Shown piece by piece: positions 37,001 through 45,998 of a DNA stretch of 64,000 nucleotides. The notes beneath the pieces are model-generated. The model was not told the DNA's origin. It saw only the letters and a program-made list of their open reading frames with translations, and searched no databases. The position numbers were made by a program, and so were the translations under genes. Source of the DNA: Haloechinothrix halophila YIM 93223 (GTDB lineage: Bacteria; Actinomycetota; Actinomycetes; Mycobacteriales; Pseudonocardiaceae); NCBI RefSeq assembly GCF_000504245.1, contig NZ_KI632509.1:5421502-5485501 (forward strand), in the 5' to 3' direction. Every line of letters begins with the position of its first letter. Positions within the stretch are counted from its first letter, which is position 1.

Positions 37001-37065
37001 GCCGCGGTCAACGCAGACAAGGCGTCGTGCGGCGTGCAAGCAGGCACATGGGAGAATCAGGACTC

Positions 37066-38061
37066 GTGAAGGTAGTTGTGCTCGCGGGCGGTGTCGGCGG
37101 CGCCCGGTTCCTGCTCGGTGTCAAGGCCGCACTGGGTATGCCGGCCATTGGCGCGGCCCCCGACGACAGCGCCCACGACGTCACCGCGCTGGTCAACACC
37201 GCGGACGACGTCTGGCTGCACGGGCTGCGGATCTGCCCCGACCTCGACACCTGCATGTACACCCTCGGCGGCGGCATCGACACCGAGCGCGGCTGGGGTC
37301 ATGCGAACGAGACGTGGACCGTCTCCGAGGAACTCAAGGCCTACGGCGCGGATCCGACGTGGTTCGGGCTCGGCGACAAGGACATCGCCACCCACCTGAT
37401 CCGATCCAGGATGCTGCGCGCGGGCTACCCGCTGTCGGCGGTCACCGAGGCGCTGTGCCACCGCTGGCAACCGGGCGTCACGCTGCTGCCGATGAGCGAC
37501 GACCGGGTGGAGACGCACGTCGTCGTCGACGACCCGGACGAGCCCGCGCAGCAGAAGGCGCTGCACTTCCAAGAGTGGTGGGTGCGCTACCGCGCCGGGC
37601 TCCCGGCGCACTCGATCGTGCCGATCGGCGCGGACGAGGCGAAGCCGGCTCCTGGCGTGACGGAGGCGCTCGCCGAGGCGGACGTCGTGCTGATCGCGCC
37701 GTCGAACCCGGTGGTCTCGGTGGGCACGGTGCTAGCCGTTCCTGGTATCAAACCTGCGCTGCAAGCGACGAAGGCCAAGGTCGTCGGGGTGTCGCCGATC
37801 ATCGGCGATCGGCCGTTGCGCGGGATGGCCGACGCATGCCTGTCCGCGATCGGCGTCGAGACCACGGCCGAGGCCGTCGGCAGGCACTACGGCGCGCGCA
37901 AGGCCGACGGCATTCTGGACGGCTGGCTGATCGCGGCCGGTGAGTCCGCCGATGTGCCTGGGATCGACGTGATGGACGTCCCCCTGCTGATGTCCGATGT
38001 GGATGCCACGGTCGCGATGGTGCGGGCGGCATTCGAACTGGCGGGAACGAGCGTTGACTGA
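37066..38061 (+). CDS. fbiA: 2-phospho-L-lactate transferase FbiA
   Basis: This 331-residue CofD/FbiA enzyme joins the phospholactyl or phosphoenolpyruvyl moiety to the deazaflavin FO in coenzyme F420 synthesis. It opens [20 protein letters not shown] (nucleotide site) and shows [33 protein letters not shown] and [22 protein letters not shown] 37066. fbiB starts inside its last codons, giving a coupled operon. Same order as Rv3261-Rv3262. Confidence 0.94.
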   Translation: MKVVVLAGGVGGARFLLGVKAALGMPAIGAAPDDSAHDVTALVNTADDVWLHGLRICPDLDTCMYTLGGGIDTERGWGHANETWTVSEELKAYGADPTWFGLGDKDIATHLIRSRMLRAGYPLSAVTEALCHRWQPGVTLLPMSDDRVETHVVVDDPDEPAQQKALHFQEWWVRYRAGLPAHSIVPIGADEAKPAPGVTEALAEADVVLIAPSNPVVSVGTVLAVPGIKPALQATKAKVVGVSPIIGDRPLRGMADACLSAIGVETTAEAVGRHYGARKADGILDGWLIAAGESADVPGIDVMDVPLLMSDVDATVAMVRAAFELAGTSVD

Positions 38062-39394
38062 CCACGCCGCGCCCAGGGTAGACATCCGCGCCGTCGACGG
38101 GCTCCCCGCTTTCCACGAGGGCGACGACCTCGCCGTCGCGATCGCCGACGCCGCACCGTGGCTGACGTCTGGCGACGTCGTCGTGGTGACGTCGAAGATC
38201 GTGTCCAAGGTGGAGGGCAGGATCCGGCGCGTGCCCACCGACGAGGCCGCGCGGGATGCCGCGCGACGCCGGTACGTCGACGAGGAGTCGGTACGGGTGC
38301 TCGCGAAGATACATGCGACGTTGATCACGGAGAACCGGCTCGGCATCGTGCAGGCGGCGTCCGGGGTGGACGCGTCGAACGTCGCTGGCGACCAGATCGC
38401 GCTGCTGCCGGAAGACCCGGACACCTCGGCCGCCGCGCTGCGGGCCGGGTTGCGTGACCGGCTCGGCGTCGACGTTGCCGTGGTCATCACCGACACCATG
38501 GGCCGCGCATGGCGCATCGGGCAGACCGATGCCGCGATCGGCGCGAGCGGCCTGCGAGTGCTGCACTCCTACGCGGGCGAGGTGGACTCCGAGGGCAATG
38601 AGCTCGAGGTGACCGAGGTGGCCGTCGCGGACGAGATCGCGGCGGCGGCGGACCTGGTCAAAGGCAAGCTCGGCGGCACACCCGTCGCCGTGATCCGAGG
38701 ACTGACCGTCGATGCTGACGGCTCGCGGGCGCGGGACCTGATCCGGCCGATCGAGGAGGACCTGTTCCGGCTCGGCACCGCCGAAGCCATCGCGCAGGGG
38801 CGGTCGGAAGCCGTGCTGCTGCGCCGGTCGGTGCGCGCGTTCAGCGACGAGCCGGTGGACGCCGATGCACTACGTCGAGCCGTCGGTGTCGCGCTCACCG
38901 CGCCAGCGCCGCACCACACCAAGCCGGTGCGGTTCGTGTGGCTGCGCGAGGCGGCCCGGCGCAAGGACCTGCTGGAAGCGATGCGGCAGGCGTGGCGCGC
39001 CGACCTGGCCGACGACGGACTCTCCCCTCAGCGGATCGAACGCAGGGTGCGGCGCGGGCAGTTGCTGTTCGACGCGCCCGAGCTAGTGGTGCCCTTTCTG
39101 GTAGCCGACGGCGCGCACGACTACCCGGATCAGCGCCGTCGCGAGTCCGAGCGCACGATGTTCACGGTCGCTGGCGGGGCCGCGGTGCAGGGGCTGCTTG
39201 TCGCGCTCGCCGCGGAAGGGCTCGGCTCCTGCTGGGTTGGCTCGACGATCTTCGCACCCAACGTCGTCCGCGAGACACTGGATCTACCGGGCGACTGGCA
39301 GCCGCTCGGCGCGATCGCCATCGGACACCCGGCGGACGGTACCCTCGCGCCCCGCCCGCCGCGCGAGCTGGGAGAGGGACTGACGGAACTGTGA
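38054..39394 (+). CDS. fbiB: F420:gamma-glutamyl ligase/nitroreductase fusion FbiB
   Basis: This 446-residue protein adds glutamates to F420-0. The N-terminal CofE ligase domain (about 1-240) has [32 protein letters not shown] and [20 protein letters not shown]; the C-terminal nitroreductase-fold domain (about 250-440) carries [15 protein letters not shown] and [12 protein letters not shown]. Both domains are complete. The start is TTG 38054, overlapping the fbiA stop, since the actinobacterial pattern is a start just inside the fbiA end. Downstream gene overlaps by four bases. Confidence 0.93.
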   Translation: MTDHAAPRVDIRAVDGLPAFHEGDDLAVAIADAAPWLTSGDVVVVTSKIVSKVEGRIRRVPTDEAARDAARRRYVDEESVRVLAKIHATLITENRLGIVQAASGVDASNVAGDQIALLPEDPDTSAAALRAGLRDRLGVDVAVVITDTMGRAWRIGQTDAAIGASGLRVLHSYAGEVDSEGNELEVTEVAVADEIAAAADLVKGKLGGTPVAVIRGLTVDADGSRARDLIRPIEEDLFRLGTAEAIAQGRSEAVLLRRSVRAFSDEPVDADALRRAVGVALTAPAPHHTKPVRFVWLREAARRKDLLEAMRQAWRADLADDGLSPQRIERRVRRGQLLFDAPELVVPFLVADGAHDYPDQRRRESERTMFTVAGGAAVQGLLVALAAEGLGSCWVGSTIFAPNVVRETLDLPGDWQPLGAIAIGHPADGTLAPRPPRELGEGLTEL

Positions 39395-39939
39395 GCCTGC
39401 ACGCCGAGGCCACCGACACGCTCAGCGCGTGGCGACCGTCCACGCTGGAACAGGAGTCGCTGCGCCAGGCGTACCTGTCCTATCTAGACGCTCGGGCTGA
39501 TGCCTGTGAGCGCGCCTGCGCGCCAGGGCACCTGACGGCGTCCGCGCTGGTACTGGACAGCGCGGAACGACATGTCTTGCTGACACTCCACCCCAGGATC
39601 GGCCGCTGGCTGCAACTCGGGGGGCACTGCGAGCCAGCGGACGTCTCACTGCGTGCGGCCGCACTGCGAGAGGCCACCGAGGAGTCCGGAATGGATGGTC
39701 TGTGCATCGACCCGCTTCCGGTGCACCTTGACGTCCACCCAGTGACCTGCTCGCTCGGCGTCCCGACGCGACACTTCGACGTCCGGTTCGTGGTCCGGGC
39801 GCCTGCTGGGGCGGAACCGGTACGCAGCGAAGAGTCAGACGACCTGCGCTGGTGGCCGATCGACGCGCTACCCGAAGGCAGTGATGATCTCGTGCCGCTG
39901 ATCGCCGCGGTCCACTCCCAGTACGAACCGCAACGATGA
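39391..39939 (+). CDS. Nudix hydrolase coupled to the F420 genes
   Basis: This 182-residue Nudix protein has the box [28 protein letters not shown] 39391 overlaps the fbiB stop (GTGA), so all three genes are translated as a unit. A substrate of F420 metabolism, or a house-cleaning nucleotide, is possible; the link is inferred from coupling only. The family cannot be placed more precisely. Confidence 0.85.
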   Translation: MSLHAEATDTLSAWRPSTLEQESLRQAYLSYLDARADACERACAPGHLTASALVLDSAERHVLLTLHPRIGRWLQLGGHCEPADVSLRAAALREATEESGMDGLCIDPLPVHLDVHPVTCSLGVPTRHFDVRFVVRAPAGAEPVRSEESDDLRWWPIDALPEGSDDLVPLIAAVHSQYEPQR

Positions 39940-40022
39940 ACTGGCCCCGTCGTTAGCCCAGACGTGTTAATGGCCCCCTGCCTTGCATTCACCATCGGCG
40001 ACGAGCGCGGCATACTCGACCA

Positions 40023-40388
40023 ATGATCGTCAGCATCGATACGGGATCTCGACTGTCACCGTACGAGCAGGTGCGATCACAAGTCGCCGAGCAGATCAAC
40101 GCAGGCGACTTGCCCGTGGGGAGCAAACTGCCAACGGTACGCAACCTGGCAACCCACCTCGGGATCGCACCGAACACCGTCGCGCGGGCATATCGGGAGC
40201 TCGAAGCGGCCGGTTTGCTCGAAACCAAGGGCCGCGCGGGCACGTTCGTCGCGGCGGGCAGCGACAAGACCCGGCGCAGGGCCGCGTCCGCGGCCAAGGC
40301 CTACGCCAGAACCGTCACCGGCCTCGGTATCAGCGATGACGAAGCGCTCGCGATCGTGCGTGCGGCGCTGACCGCCGAAACCCGGTAA
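40023..40388 (+). CDS. GntR/YtrA-type transcriptional regulator
   Basis: This 121-residue regulator has the N-terminal winged helix of the YtrA subfamily (RSQVAEQINAGDLPVGSKLP, then TVRNLATHLGIAPNTVARAY) and a short C-terminal helix with no ligand domain. The subfamily often controls ABC transporters; none is adjacent here. The start ATG 40023 is six bases after CATACT (40011-40016), with TTCACC 17 bases further up, so a leaderless promoter is likely. Confidence 0.87.
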   Translation: MIVSIDTGSRLSPYEQVRSQVAEQINAGDLPVGSKLPTVRNLATHLGIAPNTVARAYRELEAAGLLETKGRAGTFVAAGSDKTRRRAASAAKAYARTVTGLGISDDEALAIVRAALTAETR

Positions 40389-40412
40389 CAAGCCAGGGCT
40401 AACGACGGACCG

Positions 40413-41486
40413 CTAGGCGTCCGTGGAGAACCGCACCCCACCGTCCGGGAGCACGACGCCGGGCCAGAGCCGGGCGCCGTCGAGCAGTTCGCAGCCAGCG
40501 CCAACCTGGACGTCGTCGCCGAGGACGACGCCGCGCAGGACCGTGCCAGCGCCGACGCGAGCGTTGCGGCCAACGACGGAGTCCTCGACCACCGCGTCGC
40601 GCTCGATCCGGGCGCCGTCGAAGACAACCGACCCTGACACCCGCGCGCCAGCCTCGACCGACGCCGACACGCCGACGGACGTGCCACCGTCCACACTGGC
40701 CTCCGGCGAAACCGACGTCCCGCCGAGTACCAGCCGTTCGCCTGGCTCGCCTGGCAGCGCGTGCGTCGGTGCGATGCCTCGCACCAGGTCGGCCGATCCC
40801 CGCACGAACGCGGCGGGCGTGCCGACGTCGAGCCAGTAGGACGAGTCGACGAACCCGTGCAGCGTCGCGCCGGACTCCAGTAGCCCTGGGAACGTCTCGC
40901 GCTCCACCGACACCGGTCTGCCAGCGGGAATAGACTCGATGACGTCGCGGCGGAAGACGTAGCAGCCCGCGTTGACCTGGTCGGTCGGCGGGTTCGGCGT
41001 CTTCTCGAGGAACGCCGTCACTCGCCCGGACGCGTCGGTGGGCACGGAGCCGAACCGGCTCGGGTCGGCAACCTTGACTAGGTGCAGCGTGACGTCGGCG
41101 TCGGCGTCAGTGTGCGCATTCAGCAGCGCGGCTGGGTCGGTGCCGGACAGGATGTCGCCGTTGAACACCACGGCGTGCTCGCCGCGCAGCCGGTCAGCGA
41201 CGTTGCGGATGGCCCCAGCGGTGTCGAGCGGTTCGGTCTCGACGACGTACTCCATCTCCAACCCGAGCTGGGAACCGTCACCGAAGTACTCGGCGAACAC
41301 CTCTGCCTGATAGGACGTCCCTAGGACGACATGGCGCATACCGGCAGCCCTGATGCGCGAGAGCAGATGCGTGAGGAACGGCACGCCAGCCGTGGGTAGC
41401 ATGGGCTTCGGTGCGGTCAGCGTCAGTGGCCGCAGCCTCGTCCCTTTCCCACCGACAAGGACGATCGCATCCGCGTTGGCAGTCAT
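40413..41486 (-). CDS. manC: Mannose-1-phosphate guanylyltransferase (Rv3264c-like)
   Basis: This 357-residue nucleotidyltransferase makes GDP-mannose. The activation motif is VLVGGKGTRLRPLTLTAPKPMLP, with FNGDIL and a catalytic SSYWLDVGTP region; the C-terminal third is a left-handed beta-helix. Start ATG 41486 matches the usual N-terminus; further upstream ATGs exist. By homology it corresponds to Rv3264c (named manB or manC in different sources) and supplies mannosyl donor for PIM and mannan. Next to wbbL as in mycobacteria. Confidence 0.9.
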   Translation of the reverse strand: MTANADAIVLVGGKGTRLRPLTLTAPKPMLPTAGVPFLTHLLSRIRAAGMRHVVLGTSYQAEVFAEYFGDGSQLGLEMEYVVETEPLDTAGAIRNVADRLRGEHAVVFNGDILSGTDPAALLNAHTDADADVTLHLVKVADPSRFGSVPTDASGRVTAFLEKTPNPPTDQVNAGCYVFRRDVIESIPAGRPVSVERETFPGLLESGATLHGFVDSSYWLDVGTPAAFVRGSADLVRGIAPTHALPGEPGERLVLGGTSVSPEASVDGGTSVGVSASVEAGARVSGSVVFDGARIERDAVVEDSVVGRNARVGAGTVLRGVVLGDDVQVGAGCELLDGARLWPGVVLPDGGVRFSTDA

Positions 41487-41661
41487 GCGCTGCTCAGATC
41501 GAGACTCCGGCATGGTCCACATACTCTCATTCGTCCGGCTCACTCCACATGGATGGGCGACAGACCGCGTGACTACCTGACGTCACGCGCCACGAAGGCA
41601 TACCCTGGACGGTGCACGGGCGAAAAGGGAATGTGGCCCGGTGAGACCGGGGAGGTCGGAG

Positions 41662-42063
41662 ATGGATCCTCTCGACAGGGCGGATGCGCTGCTGTCACGA
41701 GCACAAGCGCGCGGGACGTTCGTCGTAACACCGAACAGCGCCGTCTCACCGATGGACGCGTCGAGTACCGTGCAGATACCCCGCACCATGGTCACCAGTG
41801 CCGAGGACGACATAGACCCGGACGCCACCACCGTGCTGTCCGACGAGCAGATCCGTGAGAACGACGAGCGCAGGCACCCGCGCGCGGAGCGCGACAGGGC
41901 GCGGCAGCCACCGCATGCCCGGGGCGCCGGTCACCGGTACGGCACCCTCGAAGAGCAGGCGCAACGCGAGGCGGACGAGGTGGAGACCGAGGAGATCACC
42001 GGCCTCATCCCGACGACGACACAGCGGAGGAAGTCGAACCTCTCCCGCCGCCTGGACGGCTAA
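41662..42063 (+). CDS. Conserved actinobacterial hypothetical protein
   Basis: This 133-residue hydrophilic protein starts MDPLDRADALLSRAQARGTF after GGAGG six bases upstream (41651-41655). It is acidic in the middle, basic at the end and predicted disordered, without Cys or membrane segments. It lies between the convergent/divergent manC and wbbL genes. I do not know its function; the strong ribosome site and coding pattern support it. Confidence 0.7.
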   Translation: MDPLDRADALLSRAQARGTFVVTPNSAVSPMDASSTVQIPRTMVTSAEDDIDPDATTVLSDEQIRENDERRHPRAERDRARQPPHARGAGHRYGTLEEQAQREADEVETEEITGLIPTTTQRRKSNLSRRLDG

Positions 42064-42139
42064 CGCCAGGCGGCGGCGCTGTCTGACCTGAGCACCTACG
42101 CCACGCTGGACTGGACGCCGAGCCGCGACTGGTGCCGTT

Positions 42140-43021
42140 TCAGGAGTCCCACCGGGTCGCCAGCTTCAGCCGCAGCGTGAGGCCGAGGCGAATCACCCCG
42201 AGCATCGGCTTGGCGGCGAGGCTGGTGTAGCGGTCGGCAAGGTAGCGGTACGCGCTGTCGTGGTGTACCGCGAGCATCCGCGCCGACTCCTTGCCGGTGG
42301 CATGCCCCTGGATGTGCATGACGGCAGCGGAAGGCACGTAGACGTTCTGCCAGCCTGCCCTGCCGAGCCGGTCGCCGAGGTCGACGTCCTCGAAGTACAT
42401 GAAGTAGCGCTGGTCGAAGCCGTCGACGCCATCGAACGCCGCCCTACGCAGCAGCAGGCACGAGCCGGACAGCCACTCGGCCGTGCGCTCGGTCGGTGTG
42501 CCGGATTCCTGCCGGTACGCGCGGGTCCAAGGATTGCGCGGCCAGACCTTGCCGAACAGCGCGTGACCGATGCCTCTGCCGATCGACGGCAGCAGGCGCG
42601 CGGACGGATAGACGGTGCCATCCGGCTCCTTGATCAGCGGCCCGAGCGAGCCAGCCTCCGGCCAGCGCTCGGCGGCCTCGAGCAGCGTGTCCAGCGCGCC
42701 CGGCTCCCACTCCAGGTCGGGATTGCAGACGACGACCCAGCCCACGCTGTCGTCCAGCTCGGCGACGCCGACGTTGGCGCCGCTGCCGTAGCCGAGGTTG
42801 CCGCCGGTGGCCACCAACCGGACGCCATCGCGCTCGGCGGCCTTCTCCGGGGCGCCGTCGGTGGAACCGTTGTCGGCGAGGATCACCCGCACCGAGCGAG
42901 TGGTGGCCTTGGCCAGCGTGTCAAGGAACCGTTCGAGCGTCTCGCCCGGTGAGTAGGTGACGGTCACGACGGCGAGCTCGTCGCCGTAGGTCCGCTGCTG
43001 TGACGTCGATCGCGTGGGCAC
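42140..43021 (-). CDS. wbbL: Rhamnosyltransferase WbbL (arabinogalactan linker)
   Basis: This 293-residue GT2 enzyme transfers rhamnose from dTDP-rhamnose to decaprenyl-PP-GlcNAc, building the arabinogalactan-peptidoglycan linkage. It shows VVTVTYSPGETLERF, ILADNGSTDGAP, NLGYGSGANVGV, VCNPDLEWEPGAL and the ED-rich YFMYFEDVDLGDRLGR. Rv3265c is the essential M. tuberculosis counterpart, also next to rmlD. The dTDP-rhamnose genes rmlB and rmlD lie in this window. Start GTG 43021. Confidence 0.92.
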   Translation of the reverse strand: MPTRSTSQQRTYGDELAVVTVTYSPGETLERFLDTLAKATTRSVRVILADNGSTDGAPEKAAERDGVRLVATGGNLGYGSGANVGVAELDDSVGWVVVCNPDLEWEPGALDTLLEAAERWPEAGSLGPLIKEPDGTVYPSARLLPSIGRGIGHALFGKVWPRNPWTRAYRQESGTPTERTAEWLSGSCLLLRRAAFDGVDGFDQRYFMYFEDVDLGDRLGRAGWQNVYVPSAAVMHIQGHATGKESARMLAVHHDSAYRYLADRYTSLAAKPMLGVIRLGLTLRLKLATRWDS

Positions 43022-43088
43022 GATGCTTATTGTGCCCGTTCCGTCACCCGGCGAGAGGGCGGGGCATGACCCGGCGTCGCGGCACGGC

Positions 43089-44255
43089 TCACTCCCGCGC
43101 CCGCACGGTCTGCCTGCTGACCTCGTAGCCCTCGACGTGCAGCTGCCACATCGCCTCGGCGGCGCTGCGCCACGTGAACTCCGCTGCCCGACGACGCCCG
43201 GCGGCCGCGAGCTGTGCGGACCAAAGCGGGTCGCCGAGCAGGTCGCGCAGCGCGTCGGACAGGGCGGTCACGTCGCCGCGCTGAACGGTCACCCCGGCCC
43301 GGCCCGCGACCTCGACCAGCGCGGGCGCGTCGGAATGCACCACGGGCACGCCAGCCGCCATCGCCTCAAGCACTGGCAGCCCGAAACCTTCGGCGTGGCT
43401 GGGCGCGGCGAGCACGGCTGACCTCCGCATGACCTCGGCCAGTTCGAGATCGGACAGCTTGTCGAACACCCGGACCACGTCCGGTGCCAACCCGTGCTCG
43501 GCCGCCAGCGCCGCCGGGTCCATGCCAGCCTTCGCCTGTTGGCCGACGAGCAGCAGGTGTGGCGCGAACATGGTGTTCTGGTGCAGTTGGGCCACGGCTT
43601 CGATCAGGACGTCGAGGCCCTTGCGCGGTTCGAGGGTGCCGACGGCCAGCACGTACCGGTCCGGCAGGTTGAGGTGGGAGACGTCGACGCGGACCTGCGC
43701 GTCCTCGGCCGCGTTGAACACCTGGGCGACACCGTGCGAGATGACGCGCACCGAGCTGGTGCCTGGCACGTAGCGGCGCAGGTCGTCCGCGACGGACTGA
43801 GTGGGCACCACGACGACGTCCGCCCGCCGCATCGCCCTCGCCACCATCGAGCGGTGCCAGTTCGCGCCGCGCGGGGTCAGGGTGTGCGGGTGGGTCCACG
43901 GCACGGTGTCGTGCACCGTGACGGCGAGTGTGCCCTTGGCGTACTTGCCGGCGACGGGCTTGCGCGGCGGAGCGAATGGCGTCGGAGCGTGCACGGCATC
44001 ACCGCCAGGCCAGTACGGGACGCCCGCCTGCCAGGCGGCGAGCAGCGCCTTGCGCGGCATCGGCAGCACACGGGGTCCGTTGACGCCCTCGATCATGGCC
44101 GGCCGGACGTCGGAACGTCGGCACACGACGCTGGTAACGACCCAGTCGTCGGGCGCGGTCGTCGCGAGGGCGCGCAGCAGCTCACCGGTGTAGCGCCCAG
44201 TTCCGCCTGGCACTGGCGCGAAGAGTTGATCCGCGAGAACGACGAGCTCAGGCAC
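43089..44255 (-). CDS. GT4 glycosyltransferase
   Basis: This 388-residue GT-B enzyme belongs to family 4. Landmarks are LFAPVPGGTGRYTGELLRAL, VTVHDTVPWTHP, VLAVGTLEPRKGLDVLIEAV, and the C-terminal EAMAAGVPVVHSDAPALVE. A mannosyl or similar sugar transferase in cell-wall or glycan assembly is likely from position. Start GTG 44255 lies in a long open frame; the earlier residues are not conserved-looking. Confidence 0.85.
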   Translation of the reverse strand: MPELVVLADQLFAPVPGGTGRYTGELLRALATTAPDDWVVTSVVCRRSDVRPAMIEGVNGPRVLPMPRKALLAAWQAGVPYWPGGDAVHAPTPFAPPRKPVAGKYAKGTLAVTVHDTVPWTHPHTLTPRGANWHRSMVARAMRRADVVVVPTQSVADDLRRYVPGTSSVRVISHGVAQVFNAAEDAQVRVDVSHLNLPDRYVLAVGTLEPRKGLDVLIEAVAQLHQNTMFAPHLLLVGQQAKAGMDPAALAAEHGLAPDVVRVFDKLSDLELAEVMRRSAVLAAPSHAEGFGLPVLEAMAAGVPVVHSDAPALVEVAGRAGVTVQRGDVTALSDALRDLLGDPLWSAQLAAAGRRRAAEFTWRSAAEAMWQLHVEGYEVSRQTVRARE

Positions 44256-44913
44256 GCTTCCATTGTGCTGGTCGTGCCAAGAGCCTCGCTGTCGCGAGTC
44301 GCGATCATCACTCGGTGTATCGGGCGGTGTCGCGGCGCGTGTGCGGATGCTGTGGTGCACGTCTCGCGTCCACATCGGATGGCGGTGGCGCGGCGTGTTC
44401 CCGGGGCTTGTCTGGGTTGACTGTCAGCTCGGCGATGGCACCCCGCGCAAGATCGCTCACCTGACGGAAACGCCCTGTACGCTGCGGAAACATCGATGGC
44501 TACTGGTTGCGCTCGTTGCGGTCGACGTCGCCGTCGGCAGATCCCCGATTACGCCGTCTGCAGTTGGCAGATGACGTCGATGGCCGGGCTGGGTCGCGGT
44601 GGGCTGGCCAGCCGTGATGGCCGTGCGGTCGGCCCCGTGCAGGCTCCCCCGCGCCCGCCGAGCGGCGGCAGAGTGCCCGAACAAGCCCCCGGATTCGACC
44701 CGAATGGAGTAACGCGACCGGGCGACGCCACAGCGCGCGGCGGCGTGCTAGCGGCACAGGAAGCCATCACCATCAACATGCGCACGGCAAATCGACGCTC
44801 CGGGTGGTGTGGACTACCCGAGCAGCCTACGACCTCCACCGATACGCTGACACGTCGTACCGCGCTCGGTATCGTGTTGAGCGGTGCGGACCTGTCAAGT
44901 TCAGGGGGAGATC
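44256..44913. other. Long intergenic region before the ESX-like operon
   Basis: This 658-bp gap holds only short, unconvincing open frames. The one clear element is the promoter at 44847-44875. No RNA or repeat was recognised. Confidence 0.5.
44847..44875 (+). promoter_or_regulatory. Sigma-A type promoter of the ESX-like operon
   Basis: -35 CTGACA (44847-44852) and -10 TATCGT (44870-44875) are separated by 17 bases. The operon's first ATG is 44914, with GGGGGAG just upstream. Confidence 0.65.
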
Positions 44914-45375
44914 ATGGCTGGTGAAGACGAGAACCGCCTCGACTACGAGAGCCCGAATGAGAAGGCTCTCGAGACAGTGGCAGGTTTTGTGCCCCACGTC
45001 AGGCTTGCCCAGCGGCTGTACGACAAGCTCTCGGCTCCCAGCGGCGTGGACAGTGGCAAATTCGAGTTCAGCGTCGAAGAGATGAAACAACTCAAGAAGG
45101 AGTTCGAGGCGGAGCGAGACGCCTTCGAGCGCATCGCCAGAAAAAACGACCAGGCCGCAGTACAGCTACAGCCGATGGCCAATGACCCGGCGAGCAAAAT
45201 GCACTACGAAGCGGCGAAGGATCATTACGAGAAAACATTCGCTCAGGCGATTGAAGATCAGTACTCCTATGCGAATGCGTACTGTTATGCCATTGAAAAA
45301 GCCATTCTCACCAAAGAACACGGGGAGCAGGCGGCCGAAGAAATGATGCGTGATAGGGAACGAGGTCTGGAGTGA
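44914..45375 (+). CDS. Helical type VII secretion-associated protein, unknown
   Basis: This 153-residue, mostly alpha-helical protein opens MAGEDENRLDYESPNEKALE and is rich in charged residues, with a C-terminal stretch of Tyr, Ala and Cys (YSYANAYCYAIEKAI). It has no signal peptide, and no YxxxD/E motif is found. Its place as first gene of an operon with a DUF3558 lipoprotein, a WxG/PPE-like protein and an EspG-like protein suggests an ESX partner. SD GGGGGAG at 44904-44910. The coding sequence is visibly richer in A and T than its neighbours. Confidence 0.75.
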   Translation: MAGEDENRLDYESPNEKALETVAGFVPHVRLAQRLYDKLSAPSGVDSGKFEFSVEEMKQLKKEFEAERDAFERIARKNDQAAVQLQPMANDPASKMHYEAAKDHYEKTFAQAIEDQYSYANAYCYAIEKAILTKEHGEQAAEEMMRDRERGLE

Positions 45376-45986
45376 AACTGTCCACCGTGTCCGCTGCCGT
45401 GGCGGCAACGGCGTTGCTGCTCGCGGGATGCAGCAACGGCGAAGCTGGCGAGCCAACGTCGAACGGCGAAACCCAGCCAACTGTCGATGTCGGCCCGAGA
45501 ACGACGACGCCGCAGGTATCAGCACCACAGGTGACAGACCCGATCGAAAACCTCGACAAATACAACGAGGATCCCTGTGCCATGCTCACCACGCAGCAGG
45601 CCAAGAAGATCGGTTACGCCGCTGACATTCGGCGACCACCCGACCAGGACAACGGCCCTGAATGCGAGTGGCGCGGCAAGGATTCGAGCAATTTCACCAT
45701 TGTATTGCTGAACAAACAGCCGCTCGGCATCACGGGGGTCTACCAGAACAAGTCAGACTTGGGGTACTTCGAACCCGTCGATATCAACGGTTACCCCGGC
45801 GTGTTTGGCGGTGCCATCGACAATCGCGACAACGGGGCGTGTGCGTTGAGCGTGGGCGTGACCGACGAGCAAGTCATCAACGTTGGCGGGCGTTTCCACC
45901 TCGGTTCGCCAGACCGAGACCGCCCATGTGAAGTCATGAAGCAGGCCGCCGAAATGGCGTTGAAGACCATGAGTTCGGTGAGATAG
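45372..45986 (+). CDS. DUF3558 lipoprotein
   Basis: This 204-residue lipoprotein has a signal peptide with lipobox LLLAGC (Cys20) and the DUF3558 core (DPCAMLTTQQAKKIGY, ECEWRGKD and four Cys in all). GTG 45372 overlaps the preceding stop (GTGA). DUF3558 lipoproteins are frequent beside actinobacterial ESX substrate genes; the role is unknown. The protein would sit on the outer face of the membrane. Confidence 0.87.
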   Translation: MKLSTVSAAVAATALLLAGCSNGEAGEPTSNGETQPTVDVGPRTTTPQVSAPQVTDPIENLDKYNEDPCAMLTTQQAKKIGYAADIRRPPDQDNGPECEWRGKDSSNFTIVLLNKQPLGITGVYQNKSDLGYFEPVDINGYPGVFGGAIDNRDNGACALSVGVTDEQVINVGGRFHLGSPDRDRPCEVMKQAAEMALKTMSSVR

Positions 45987-45998
45987 TGGGGGCACACC

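Larger units (their letters stand above)
36522..37065. repeat. Repeat-rich intergenic region between fdxC and fbiA
   Basis: No convincing gene lies in this 544-bp gap. It contains several degenerate GAATGACGC units (36681, 36958, inverted at 36992), a 13-bp inverted repeat at 36958-37000 and a 22-bp inverted repeat at 36735-36821. It marks the join of two gene blocks that are far apart in M. tuberculosis. Confidence 0.65.

Noticed and set aside
44256-44846. Several short ORFs in the gap before the ESX-like operon, one with CxxC
   Set aside because: High Arg content and overlapping shadows in three frames; no ribosome site.
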